From positions 1-40,671 of the forward strand of contig JAMPKV010000041.1 in the NCBI GenBank assembly GCA_039962225.1: a stretch of DNA of 40,671 nucleotides, given 5' to 3'. Below are positions 32,460 through 40,671 of this stretch, in pieces. The first letter of the stretch is position 1. Every line of letters begins with the position of its first letter. The translations under genes and the position numbers were made by a program. Source of the stretch: Microcoleus sp. AS-A8 (GTDB lineage Bacteria; Cyanobacteriota; Cyanobacteriia; Cyanobacteriales; Coleofasciculaceae). The notes under the pieces are model-generated. The model ran no database searches. It saw only the letters and a program-made list of their open reading frames with translations, and had not been told where the DNA came from.

Positions 32460-34238
32460 ATGGTCGTTTCTAGACGCAAGGTTCTAGCCTACCTTTGGCC
32501 TTATCGTTGGCAATTTCTCTGGGCACTGACACAAGTTTTTCTCATCAGTGGCTGTGAACTGATGAAACCCTGGCCTTTTAAGGTCATCATCGACAACGTC
32601 CTGAGCAACAATCCGCTACCTTGGCAATTTGTAGCTTCGATGTCACCAAAAGCTCTCCTCCTGTGTTCCTGTGTAGGGATAGTGTTGACTTATCTGCTTT
32701 CTGCCAGCTTCACTCTCCTCAACAGCTACACCACTGTCCTGGTTGGTCAGAAGATAGTTAACGATCTGCGAGGAGATCTCTACAGCCACCTACAGCGCCT
32801 CTCCCTTGTCTTTCATGGTCGCTGGCCAACTGGGGATCTCCTCTACCGCATTACTGCCGACACTTATGCTATCCAGACCCTCAGTACCAGTGGTTTTCTG
32901 CCCATTGTCTCGGCGCTAGTGCTTGTGGTGGGAATGTTCATCATCCTGCTACGGCTTGATGCAGTCCTTACCCTCCTGGCTTTAAGTGTTTGTCCGGCTT
33001 TATTGATCTTGCTCTCGCCCCTAAATGTCCGGATTACCTCTGCTGCTACCGATGCCCGCCGACAGGAGAGTGCAGTCTACTCGCTAGTGCAGAGAGCCAT
33101 GTCTGCGATGCGTGTCATCCAAGCCTTTACTAAAGAGGAGGAAGAGTACAGGAAATTTATGGCTGCTAGTCAGGGAAGTTTAGCTGCTAATTTGCGGTTC
33201 TATGTTCTCCAGACCTTTTACGGTGGCGTGAGTAGTGTGGTGATTGGCTTATGGGGGGCGTTGGTAATGTGGGTAGGAGCTAGCCACGTTCTCGAAGGCA
33301 GCCTGACAGTGGGTGAGCTTATTGTCTTTATCTCCTATCTCGCTTTTTTGTTCCTGTCGCTCAATAAAATTAGCGAAACTTGGGGACTGATTCAGGGGGC
33401 GAAGGTGGGGGTCGGCAGAGTGTTTGAGATCCTAGAGATGGAACACGAGATCAAGGAAGGGTTGAGGGTTTTTCCCCCAAATGGAGCCAAAGGGGATGTC
33501 AGCTGGACAGCAGTTTCTTTCCAGTATCTCCCTAGCCAACCAGTCTTAACGCAGATTAACCTAGGTGTCCCAGCTGGGAAGAAAGTAGCGATTGTTGGCT
33601 CTACGGGAGCGGGTAAATCTACTTTAGTCAGCCTTTTGCCGCGCTTTTACGAGCCTCAGTCGGGTCGGGTAACCATTGATGGTGTTGATATCCGGGAGTT
33701 TCAACTTAAATCCCTGCGTAGCCAAATCGCGATGGTGCTTCAGCCTCCTCTTGTCTTTCCCATAAGTATGCGTGAGAACATCGCTTATGGTCGCCCTGAA
33801 GCGACGCTAGAAGAGATTATATGTGCTGCTCAATTGGCTTGCATCCACGACTATATCGCCCAGCTGCCGCAGGGATACGACACGGTAGTCGGGGAACAGG
33901 GAGCCACTCTCTCAGAAGGGCAGAAACAGCGCCTCACCATCGCCCGTGCCATTTTACGCGATGCCTCGATTTTAATTTTGGATGAGCCTACTTCTGCAAT
34001 GGACACCGAGACTGAGGCACTCCTGATGGAGGGGCTAGAGAGACTAATGGCTGGAAAAACTACGTTTATCATTGCTCACCGTCTCTCCACCGTGCGCCAA
34101 GCTGACCTGATTGTAGTGCTGCGTGCCGGGGAAATTGTCGAGCAAGGAACCTTTGCAGAGCTGATGCGCCAGCAGGGTACGTTTGCTTCACTATACCGTA
34201 CCCAGTTTAAAACACAGGTAGGAAAAACGACTTCATAA
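32460..34238 (+). CDS. ABC exporter (MsbA-like), fused TMD-NBD
   Basis: A 592-residue half-transporter. Six membrane helices lie in the first 320 residues; the nucleotide-binding domain has Walker A GSTGAGKST (about 380-388), signature LSEGQ (about 484-488), Walker B ILILDEP (about 500-506) and the H-loop IIAHRLS (about 537-543). Homodimers of this type flip lipids, lipid-linked glycans or peptides across the inner membrane. It starts 6 bp after the GH-GT2 gene, so it probably exports the product of that enzyme (inference). Confidence 0.92.
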   Translation: MVVSRRKVLAYLWPYRWQFLWALTQVFLISGCELMKPWPFKVIIDNVLSNNPLPWQFVASMSPKALLLCSCVGIVLTYLLSASFTLLNSYTTVLVGQKIVNDLRGDLYSHLQRLSLVFHGRWPTGDLLYRITADTYAIQTLSTSGFLPIVSALVLVVGMFIILLRLDAVLTLLALSVCPALLILLSPLNVRITSAATDARRQESAVYSLVQRAMSAMRVIQAFTKEEEEYRKFMAASQGSLAANLRFYVLQTFYGGVSSVVIGLWGALVMWVGASHVLEGSLTVGELIVFISYLAFLFLSLNKISETWGLIQGAKVGVGRVFEILEMEHEIKEGLRVFPPNGAKGDVSWTAVSFQYLPSQPVLTQINLGVPAGKKVAIVGSTGAGKSTLVSLLPRFYEPQSGRVTIDGVDIREFQLKSLRSQIAMVLQPPLVFPISMRENIAYGRPEATLEEIICAAQLACIHDYIAQLPQGYDTVVGEQGATLSEGQKQRLTIARAILRDASILILDEPTSAMDTETEALLMEGLERLMAGKTTFIIAHRLSTVRQADLIVVLRAGEIVEQGTFAELMRQQGTFASLYRTQFKTQVGKTTS

Positions 34239-34327
34239 CTTATCAGTACTGATTGACTGATTGCTTTGGCTTTCAGTTGGTGCAGTTGGGCATTATTAAT
34301 CATCTCAGATTGATGGAGAGACATTCG

Positions 34328-35302
34328 ATGGCTGGACAGCTGACTTACCGCCTCTATCAGGAGGAAGATTTACTTACCTTGGTGCGATTCTGGGAGGAAG
34401 AAACGAAGTGGGGAAAGATGACTCTGGAAAATTGGCGTCAGCAGTTCATAGACACTCCATACGGTGAAGCGTCCATCACTCTTGCCACCAACGCCGATAC
34501 CGGGCAGATCCTCGGACAGTTTATTTTTATTCCTTGCCTAGTATGCGTAAACGGACGGGATGTGCTGGCTTTTCGACCATTTGCCCCGATCATAACCAAG
34601 GTGGCACGTGGTTTTCTCAGTGGCGCTCACCCGATTATAGAGATGTATTGGCACGGCGTTAAGGTGCTGCAAGCACGCGGGGGCGGCTTAATATATATGG
34701 TTCCCGATCCGCGTTGGCTGCGCTTCTTCCGCATGTTCCCTTTTTTGATCGGCGGCTCATTTCCCCTGTGGAGTCTGCCACTGCCACTCGCCGCGCCTTT
34801 GCTACTGGATGATGGCTATACAATGAGACCTCTAAAAGCGTGGGATGAGCAAGTGGACGATCTTTGGCACAAGGCATCGCGCTTGCATGGTTGCCAGGTT
34901 GTTCGCAACTCTCGGGCTTTGCGCTGGAAGATTGGCAGAGGCGACTATACCGTGACAGCAGTTGAGCGGGAAGGGGATATGGTCGGTCTGGTTGCCTCTC
35001 AGCAGAGGGGCGATCGCCAGTGGCTGGTTTGCGACCTGCTAGCCGCCGATGCTGGAGATTCGCTGCACAATACACTCATTGCTGTGACTAACATAGCTCA
35101 CTGCGAGGCCCTTATCCCAAAACGGGAGAAGCCGCTTATTAAGGTAGCGGTGCTGGCTACACCAATTATGGAACCAGTAGTACGCTGTCTGGGTTTTGTC
35201 CGCGATGCTTACGACTTTCCCCTAATTGTCCACATTCTAGATCCAACCATTCCTAAGGAAGACGTTGCCCCCACCCAGTGGTATGTCAGTGCCAATGACT
35301 GA
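34328..35302 (+). CDS. Acetyltransferase-like (GNAT-fold) protein
   Basis: About 324 residues from ATG 34328, chosen because GGAGAG lies 8 bases upstream; the open frame extends to a TTG at 34253. The start, LTYRLYQEEDLLTLVRFWEE, is the usual beginning of a GNAT N-acetyltransferase, and a second GNAT-like half may follow (about 150-310). The acetyl-CoA motif Q/RxxGxG/A is not clear, so activity is uncertain. The third gene of the glycan cluster, it may acylate the exported saccharide. Confidence 0.6.
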   Translation: MAGQLTYRLYQEEDLLTLVRFWEEETKWGKMTLENWRQQFIDTPYGEASITLATNADTGQILGQFIFIPCLVCVNGRDVLAFRPFAPIITKVARGFLSGAHPIIEMYWHGVKVLQARGGGLIYMVPDPRWLRFFRMFPFLIGGSFPLWSLPLPLAAPLLLDDGYTMRPLKAWDEQVDDLWHKASRLHGCQVVRNSRALRWKIGRGDYTVTAVEREGDMVGLVASQQRGDRQWLVCDLLAADAGDSLHNTLIAVTNIAHCEALIPKREKPLIKVAVLATPIMEPVVRCLGFVRDAYDFPLIVHILDPTIPKEDVAPTQWYVSAND

Positions 35303-35360
35303 AGCGGACATAGCCGAAAAATACTAAATTCTTCGACCATCGTCTGGTGTCTGTTTCTGG

Positions 35361-35710
35361 CTAGTGGGCTGTCAAGTCAGCTTCGATCAGTTGAACAGGT
35401 CTAGATATCCTATTCATTTCATCCGCCAATAACCTTAACGTCCATTCCTTTCTCCCTGTAGGAGGTTGGCTACAACAGCAGGCAATTAAGCGAGCTGATA
35501 CTCTACCCCATCCAGTTTTCTCAAACGCAGTTGAGTGGAGGGTTTGGCTGGAGGGCAGCATCGAGTCCTTTTTCAACAAAAGTTTGACGCACACGGGCAA
35601 TGGTAGATAGGCTGACATGTATTGTTTGATGAATCACTTGATCTGTCCAACCTCCTTGAAGAGAGAGAGCAGTTGGCTTTGATCAAAATCCGAGCATGGG
35701 TCAACTTTCG
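35361..35710 (-). pseudogene. Decayed IS630-family transposase (N-terminal part)
   Basis: In the minus direction, ALSLQGGWTDQVIHQTIHVS and STIARVRQTFVEKGLDAALQ are the helix-turn-helix of IS630 transposases. After a frameshift, LIACCCSQPPTGRKEWTLRL and LADEMN continue the family pattern (ACSxPPxGRxxWTLRLLAD). The catalytic DDE domain is missing: the frame ends in the terminal repeat CTAGTGGGCTGTC (35361-35373). The same repeat borders the MITE at 26,794. It is an IS relic. Confidence 0.65.
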
Positions 35711-35752
35711 GGCTGCCGCCTTGCCTTAGTTGACACAGCAAGGTAGAGAAAG

Positions 35753-37516
35753 TCAAGACTCCTCAAACAAACGATCGCCTCGATGTAACCGATAAGCCAT
35801 TTGATACGTTTGCTCTTGAGACCGCATAGTAGGAGCATGAGCCGCTAAATACCGAGCCGCAGCAACCAGTGTGTGAACACCAGCCGCCGTTTGTCCCAAC
35901 AACGAGTACTGCCGGAACGCTGCTTCCACTTCCTGAATCACATGGAAATCTCGATTCTCCCGCAGCATCAGCTTACCCAGCATCGCCATCAATCGCTCTG
36001 GTTTGCCTCCACTATATAGATATTGAGCCACTAACTGACCTGCCTGGTTCACCTGTTGCTGGCGATCGAGCAATTCGGGTAGTTGCTTGAGCAGTTCATC
36101 TGGGTTCTCAACTTGGTCTTTTGGCTCTGGCAGTCTCGCTGGTGGCACATTTAAAAACCGATTGAGGTACACACTCATTGCCCCATCAAACACAGCACGC
36201 AGCAATTCAGGTGAAGGCACTCGCCGCACGCACTGATGCACGGCATTAGCAAACGTGAAGGGGTGATGTGCCGAATTCCAATCACTATGGTCATTATTAG
36301 TATGGAAACGAGCAACCCGCAGGGCAGCGGCATAGGTTACAGTACCCGCTAACTCCTCTTCTGTACAACCGTCTCTTAGTGCAGCCAACAGCGCATCCGC
36401 TATAGCTTGAGCATCCTCACCTAATAGGATAGGAAGCAATGGCTCTCGACCTGACCAAGTGCCGCGTCGAGTTCGTCCCACCTCTAAAGCCTCCGGCAAC
36501 TGCTCAAACGCTGAGTGTAGAATAGCCACCAAATCCACTGGATAGCGCCAAGAGTTGGATTCCTCCATGCGAGTCGCATTGGCTAAACCAGAAACCAAAC
36601 TGGCTAAAACTTGTTCCGCCCCTTGCCAATTCACGGCATCGAGCGCCTCTAATGCCTTGTTGATAAAGTCGATTGTATGACCGACATCAATGTAGTGGTG
36701 GTCTGTGGCAGCAACAAAAAGCATATCAGCAATCTGCTGGCGCTCGGCTCCTACCCGTACCGCCGTCACCAAACATCGCTCCGCCGCTTCACTATCCCGC
36801 AGTTCGATAAATTGACGGAACCAGCCTTTGAGGGTATTCAGGTCAACCGCAGAATTCGGCAATGGGTGAACGACAAAATGAGGTGGCGCATCTGAACTGT
36901 CACGCGCAATAGCCGAAAGTCCTTGATAGAGGGCGCGGGTTCTGTCTTCTGGCTCTAAGTAAGGCAGCAGATTCATCATGCAGGTGTGGATGGTTAAACC
37001 TGTGTTCCATCCTTCCTTGTTGTAACGAGTGCCAAACTCCAATCCCGTCTGAAAGGGTTGGCTAGATTCGGCATCCATATCGAGTAGGGCAATCACCGAC
37101 TTGGCGATAACTAGAGAAATTCCCTGTTCTAAACCATCAACTAACCGCTGGCGTTGGTGTGCATAGGGGTCAACCTGGGGGGCTACATTCACCCACACAT
37201 CCCCATTCCGAATCTCTACGGGGAACGAGCGTACATCGTCTGCCCAAGAGTCAAAGGTTCCGCCACTATTCAGGTCAAATCGGGCGTAGTGCCAAGGGCA
37301 GGTGACGATTCCGTCTTTGCAAGTACTGCCGTGGAGGGGGAAGCCCATGTGAGGACAGCGGTTGTCGAGCGCATACACCTGATTGTCTGAATAAAAAAGT
37401 GCGATCGCTTGCTTCTCTAAATGCACCAGCAGACTACCCTTTGCTTGAACATCCGCTACATTTGCAGCGCGAATGTAGCGGTCTGTTATCGATGAATTTT
37501 TAGTAGAAGGAGTCAT
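35753..37516 (-). CDS. Rieske [2Fe-2S] protein with long C-terminal domain
   Basis: The first 110 residues are a Rieske domain with both cluster motifs: C54-x-H56 (RCPHMG) and C73-x2-H76 (CPWHYARF). The remaining 475 residues are helical and unassigned, rich in His (TDHHYIDVGH, TNNDHSDWNSAHHPF), which might bind a metal or haem. Rieske ferredoxin domains pass electrons to oxygenases, so a self-contained oxidoreductase is possible, but no catalytic centre is identified. The start is ATG 37516. A 740-bp gene-free region lies upstream. Confidence 0.8.
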   Translation of the reverse strand: MTPSTKNSSITDRYIRAANVADVQAKGSLLVHLEKQAIALFYSDNQVYALDNRCPHMGFPLHGSTCKDGIVTCPWHYARFDLNSGGTFDSWADDVRSFPVEIRNGDVWVNVAPQVDPYAHQRQRLVDGLEQGISLVIAKSVIALLDMDAESSQPFQTGLEFGTRYNKEGWNTGLTIHTCMMNLLPYLEPEDRTRALYQGLSAIARDSSDAPPHFVVHPLPNSAVDLNTLKGWFRQFIELRDSEAAERCLVTAVRVGAERQQIADMLFVAATDHHYIDVGHTIDFINKALEALDAVNWQGAEQVLASLVSGLANATRMEESNSWRYPVDLVAILHSAFEQLPEALEVGRTRRGTWSGREPLLPILLGEDAQAIADALLAALRDGCTEEELAGTVTYAAALRVARFHTNNDHSDWNSAHHPFTFANAVHQCVRRVPSPELLRAVFDGAMSVYLNRFLNVPPARLPEPKDQVENPDELLKQLPELLDRQQQVNQAGQLVAQYLYSGGKPERLMAMLGKLMLRENRDFHVIQEVEAAFRQYSLLGQTAAGVHTLVAAARYLAAHAPTMRSQEQTYQMAYRLHRGDRLFEES

Positions 37517-38254
37517 AAGAAATTCAAAAATTAAAAATCAAAAGTCAAAAAAGGAAATTTCGATGTAGTTTAGGATTTAGCTTTTAAGGTGATTCTCAAT
37601 CAGAGGGAATACAGCAATGCAGGACTTTGTAGGGGCAGGATATTATCCATCTTCGTCAACTTAAGCGAACGTCAGTTCGACGGGCTAGAAAAAGCCAAAA
37701 GAGAAGTTGAGACTAAATTTGAAGTAATCTTAACTTAAGTTTGAGACTTGACACTCGCGAGCTGCGAGTGCAGCAGCTCACGAGTGGCTGGGTGTCCCAG
37801 ATAAACATCTCTTCAAGTAGGACAATCAAAGGATTAGAAAACGCGCCGAGAAACTCCACCTTCCAGACTCTCGATTTTTTAGACCTTGAATGAGACAGTC
37901 ATCACCAGCTAAGAGAGCCGTTATTACTGGTGAGTCACCTCAACCGAGGGCAAGAACAGACTTGTACCCGGTGTTAAGCCGAATGAACTTAACGGCTGAT
38001 GATTGAACGCAGGCAGGTAAATAGGAGTCGATTGAAACAATCGAAACACAAATCTCACATTTGGCTGCCTCAGCAAGGTATTAATACCGAATGTAAAAAA
38101 ATTAGACTTCTTGCATAATTTTGAAGCTAGAGGTGATAGGTATTATATGCCCTAAGTAAGGAAAGCTACCAATAAATGAAGCTAAAAACTCTGGTAATAA
38201 TCGTCATTTAACGGCTTTTCCCGCTCTACCTGTAAATCTTTAAATTAGCCTACT
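37517..38254. other. Hairpin-rich intergenic region
   Basis: No gene was found. The clearest structure is at 37752-37786, where CACTCGCGAGCTGC pairs with GCAGCTCACGAGTG (13 of 14) around a 7-base loop, or alternatively CACTCGC pairs with GCGAGTG nearby; the two folds exclude each other. CTGGG-TGT-CCCAG follows immediately (about 37788-37800). Further stems include TCACCAG/CTGGTGA (about 37900-37935) and CGATTG-AAA-CAATCG (about 38030-38044). A structured RNA or leader for the caspase gene is possible. Confidence 0.45.
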
Positions 38255-39448
38255 ATGACCCGCACGACTCGTCGTTATTTCCTGCAATTTACAGGTTCAG
38301 CCTTGGCAGCGATTGGGTTTAACCAGCTATCTTTTCTCCAATCTGCCCAACGTTATGGTCAAGTGCTGGCTCAAGGTACCCCCCGCAAACTGGCGTTACT
38401 CGTTGGTATCAATAATTACATCGAACAACCCCTGGAAGGATGCCTCAACGATGTAGATTTGCAACGAAATCTGCTGATTCATCGCTTTGGGTTTAATCCG
38501 AAAGATATTTTGGTTTTGCCTGATGCTCAGGCGACAAGGCAAGGTATTTTAACGGCGTTTGAAGAACATTTAATCAAACAAGCCCAACCGGGAGATGTGG
38601 TGGTTTATCACTATTCCGGACATGGTTCGCGCATTTTTGACCCTAACCCGATTGTGGTTGAGCCAGGGAAAGAAGGACTGAATGGGACATTTGTGCCGGT
38701 GGATAGTAAGTTACCTGAGGGATATCCGGAGGTGGGAGGAACTGTGAAAGACATTATGGGACATACCTTATTTTTGCTAATGTCTGCCCTGAAAACTGAA
38801 AATGTCACGGCTGTTTTAGATAGTTGTTTTTCTGGCGGGGCGACTAGAGAAGTACGGGTACGTTCTCGTGATGGTGGCAAGAAAGTGTTAGTTTCTCTTG
38901 AGGAAAAAACATACCAAGAACAGTGGTTATCTCGGTTAAACATATCGTCAGAAGATTTTGTGAGAGGCTACCGTGCCGGGGTTGCCAAAGGTGTTGTGTT
39001 AGCGGCGACGGCACCGAACCAAGTGGCACGGGAAGTGAATGTTAATGGGTTTCAGGCAGGAATATTTAGTTATTTACTGACTCATTATCTGTGGCAGGAA
39101 GATAGCAACATTGAGCGGGTCTTCCAGAAGATTCTCCCAGAAATTCCTAAAGACTTTAAGCAATTGCCGCGTTATGAGGTGAAGGTGGGGAGTGGGTATC
39201 AGCAGCAACCGCCATTTTTTATTAATTCTCCTCAGTCGCCAGCACAGGCGGTGGTGACGGGAGTGAGAGGTGATACTGCCCAGTTGTGGTTAGGGGGAGT
39301 TGATTTAAGGAAGGTGGAGGCGGGAACGGTATTTACTGCGATGAAGGGGATAGGGCAGGTGAAAGTGGTTTCTCGTGATGGGATGGTGGCACAGGGAAAG
39401 ATTGAGAAAGCGGTAACCCAAGGGATGCCGTTGCGTCTGATGGGGTAA
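38255..39448 (+). CDS. Tat-exported caspase-family (C14) protein, orthocaspase
   Basis: A 397-residue protein with a twin-arginine signal (TTRRYFLQFTGSALAAIGF, residues 4-22), then a p20-like caspase domain: ALLVGINNY (about 47-55), catalytic His H123 in YHYSGHGS and catalytic Cys C191 in LDSCFSGGA. The C-terminal 100 residues (about 300-397) form a beta-rich domain. Both catalytic residues are present, so it is probably an active Arg/Lys-specific orthocaspase. Export makes a periplasmic role likely. It lies 84 bp upstream of the WD40 gene in the same direction. Confidence 0.9.
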   Translation: MTRTTRRYFLQFTGSALAAIGFNQLSFLQSAQRYGQVLAQGTPRKLALLVGINNYIEQPLEGCLNDVDLQRNLLIHRFGFNPKDILVLPDAQATRQGILTAFEEHLIKQAQPGDVVVYHYSGHGSRIFDPNPIVVEPGKEGLNGTFVPVDSKLPEGYPEVGGTVKDIMGHTLFLLMSALKTENVTAVLDSCFSGGATREVRVRSRDGGKKVLVSLEEKTYQEQWLSRLNISSEDFVRGYRAGVAKGVVLAATAPNQVAREVNVNGFQAGIFSYLLTHYLWQEDSNIERVFQKILPEIPKDFKQLPRYEVKVGSGYQQQPPFFINSPQSPAQAVVTGVRGDTAQLWLGGVDLRKVEAGTVFTAMKGIGQVKVVSRDGMVAQGKIEKAVTQGMPLRLMG

Positions 39449-39532
39449 ATGGGTATGACTTTTTGCTTTGAGCAATTCATATAGAGAAGAATTCAGGCAA
39501 TCCCCTCTACCAACCGCTCTCAAAAAACAGTT

Positions 39533-40666
39533 ATGTTTCCAGATAACTGCCGAAAAGTTCATCGCTGTTTTGCACTTCTGATGGGTGTGGTATTTGCTAC
39601 TGCTACCAGCACCCCCATCAACGCCCAACCCAGCACTCCCACAACGTCCCAGTCACCGACAACAGAAAACCCTGCCGCATCAGGAACGAAGCAACCCGTA
39701 CAGGCATTTGGCGGGCAACTCGCGGTATTTCTGGGGCACGAGGGTTCGGTTGACAGTGCTTCATTTAGTCCGGATGGTCGGCAAATCCTGACTGCCAGCG
39801 ATGATAAAACCGCCCGCCTGTGGGATACATCGGGTAATCTCCTGGCTGTCTTGCGGGGGCATGACAGTTGGGTCAGAAGAGCTTTATTTAGCCCGGATGG
39901 TCGGCAAATCCTGACTGCCAGCGATGATAAAACCGCCCGCCTGTGGGATAGCCAAGGTAATCTCCTGGCTGTGTTAGAGGGGGATGAGAGTGAGTTCATC
40001 AGTGCAGTATTTAGCTCCAATGGTCAGCAAATCCTGACTACCAGTTTGCTTAACACCGCTCGGTTATGGGATACATCGGGTAATCTCCTGGCTGTGTTGC
40101 GGGGGCATGAAGATGCGGTCAGAAGTGCTTCATTTAGCCCGGATGGTCGGCAAATCCTGACTGCCAGTAATGATAAAACCGCCCGCCTGTGGGATACATC
40201 GGGTAATCTCTTGGCTGTGTTGCGGGGGCATGAAGATGCGGTCAGAAGTGCTTCATTTAGCCCGGATGGTCAGCAAATTCTGACTGCCAGTTTCAATGGT
40301 ATCGCCCGCCTGTGGGATAGCAAAGGTAATCTTCTGGCTGTGTTGCGGGGGCATGAGGATGCGGTCAGAAGTGCTTCATTTAGCCCCGATGGTCAGCAGA
40401 TCCTGACTTTTGAGGATAAAAACGCCCGCCTGTGGGATAGCAAAGGTAATCTCCTGGCTGTGTTGCGGGGACATAAGAGTGAGTTCAGAAGCGCTTTATT
40501 TAGCCCGGATGGTCGGCAAATCTTAACTGCTGGGAATAGCACCGCTCGGTTATGGGATGAATGGCACTTAGTTAAGCGCGATCGCCAACCATCATCCCTA
40601 CCCTTCAGGGCAATTGTGCTCTTGCCGTGTGCGCTCCAATTTAATCAAGCGTTCGCCATCTGTTGA
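39533..40666 (+). CDS. Secreted seven-bladed WD40 protein
   Basis: A 377-residue protein with a signal peptide (about 1-31, FALLMGVVFATATSTPINA), a Ser/Thr/Pro linker (32-60), then seven WD40 repeats of 40-41 residues (about 64-350) with the ARLWD core and GH dyads. Seven repeats make one closed beta-propeller. The last 25 residues (QPSSLPFRAIVLLPCALQFN ...) are unlike the rest and begin next to a HIP1 site, so the gene may be truncated by a frameshift there. It follows the caspase gene and may serve as its binding platform (inference). Confidence 0.88.
   Translation: MFPDNCRKVHRCFALLMGVVFATATSTPINAQPSTPTTSQSPTTENPAASGTKQPVQAFGGQLAVFLGHEGSVDSASFSPDGRQILTASDDKTARLWDTSGNLLAVLRGHDSWVRRALFSPDGRQILTASDDKTARLWDSQGNLLAVLEGDESEFISAVFSSNGQQILTTSLLNTARLWDTSGNLLAVLRGHEDAVRSASFSPDGRQILTASNDKTARLWDTSGNLLAVLRGHEDAVRSASFSPDGQQILTASFNGIARLWDSKGNLLAVLRGHEDAVRSASFSPDGQQILTFEDKNARLWDSKGNLLAVLRGHKSEFRSALFSPDGRQILTAGNSTARLWDEWHLVKRDRQPSSLPFRAIVLLPCALQFNQAFAIC
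39722..40580 (+). repeat. Seven ~123-bp WD40-coding tandem repeats
   Basis: Successive repeats share long identical stretches, such as GAAGTGCTTCATTTAGCCC and CGCCCGCCTGTGGGATA. The high nucleotide identity shows recent internal duplication or gene conversion; repeats six and seven are each one codon shorter. Confidence 0.85.
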
Positions 40667-40671
40667 CGTAG

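Noticed and set aside
37752-38060. Hairpin-rich region as tRNA, tmRNA or RNase P RNA
   Set aside because: No cloverleaf, no CCA end and no conserved core of those RNAs could be found.

Overview
The window is cyanobacterial DNA, most likely from a filamentous or colonial species. HIP1 octamers (GCGATCGC) recur across its whole length, for example near 1345, 1480, 14113, 18010, 22231, 27163, 31985, 35010 and 40580. It also carries typical cyanobacterial families: a DevB/DevC-like export pair, a Tat-exported caspase homologue and WD40 proteins. No rRNA or tRNA gene was recognised.

Region A (1 to about 26,700) reads as a plasmid or an integrated plasmid-like element. It opens with the 3' end of a group II intron inserted antisense into a NERD-domain gene, then a two-repeat CRISPR-like remnant. 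A parA-parB pair follows, with parB interrupted by one in-frame amber codon. Next come a tyrosine recombinase, an MT-A70 adenine methyltransferase divergent from an antirepressor-like gene across a palindromic operator array, and an HNH endonuclease. A tightly coupled minus-strand operon of eleven genes (13,688 to 7,008) encodes two HTH proteins, several small acidic proteins, two membrane proteins and a membrane-anchored P-loop ATPase. The plus-strand block 13,989-23,618 holds a ribbon-helix-helix (RHH) regulator, small genes, a 1228-residue primase-polymerase/helicase replication protein (CyRepA-like), a second RHH regulator (minus strand), a large SF2 helicase and two unknown proteins. A third RHH gene and a large divergent tyrosine recombinase close the region.

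Region B (about 26,700-35,750) is an envelope/export block bounded by two sequences with matching terminal inverted repeats: a ~100-bp MITE-like element and a decayed IS630-family remnant. It contains a FtsX/MacB-type permease and its HlyD-type adaptor with no ATPase gene, then a co-directional cluster of a glycoside hydrolase-glycosyltransferase fusion, an ABC exporter and an acyltransferase-like protein. The cluster suggests synthesis, modification and export of a surface glycan.

Region C (35,750-40,671) has a Rieske protein with a long uncharacterised C-terminus, a hairpin-rich 740-bp intergenic region, a Tat-exported caspase-family protein, and a secreted seven-bladed WD40 protein made of nearly identical repeats.

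How the genes may work together (inference): ParA/ParB and the CyRepA-like protein would handle segregation and replication. The two recombinases could resolve or integrate the element. The RHH and HTH proteins beside palindromes are candidate autoregulators. The eleven-gene operon is the best candidate for an undescribed system, possibly a membrane-anchored DNA-translocation machine, since no relaxase or type IV secretion gene is visible.
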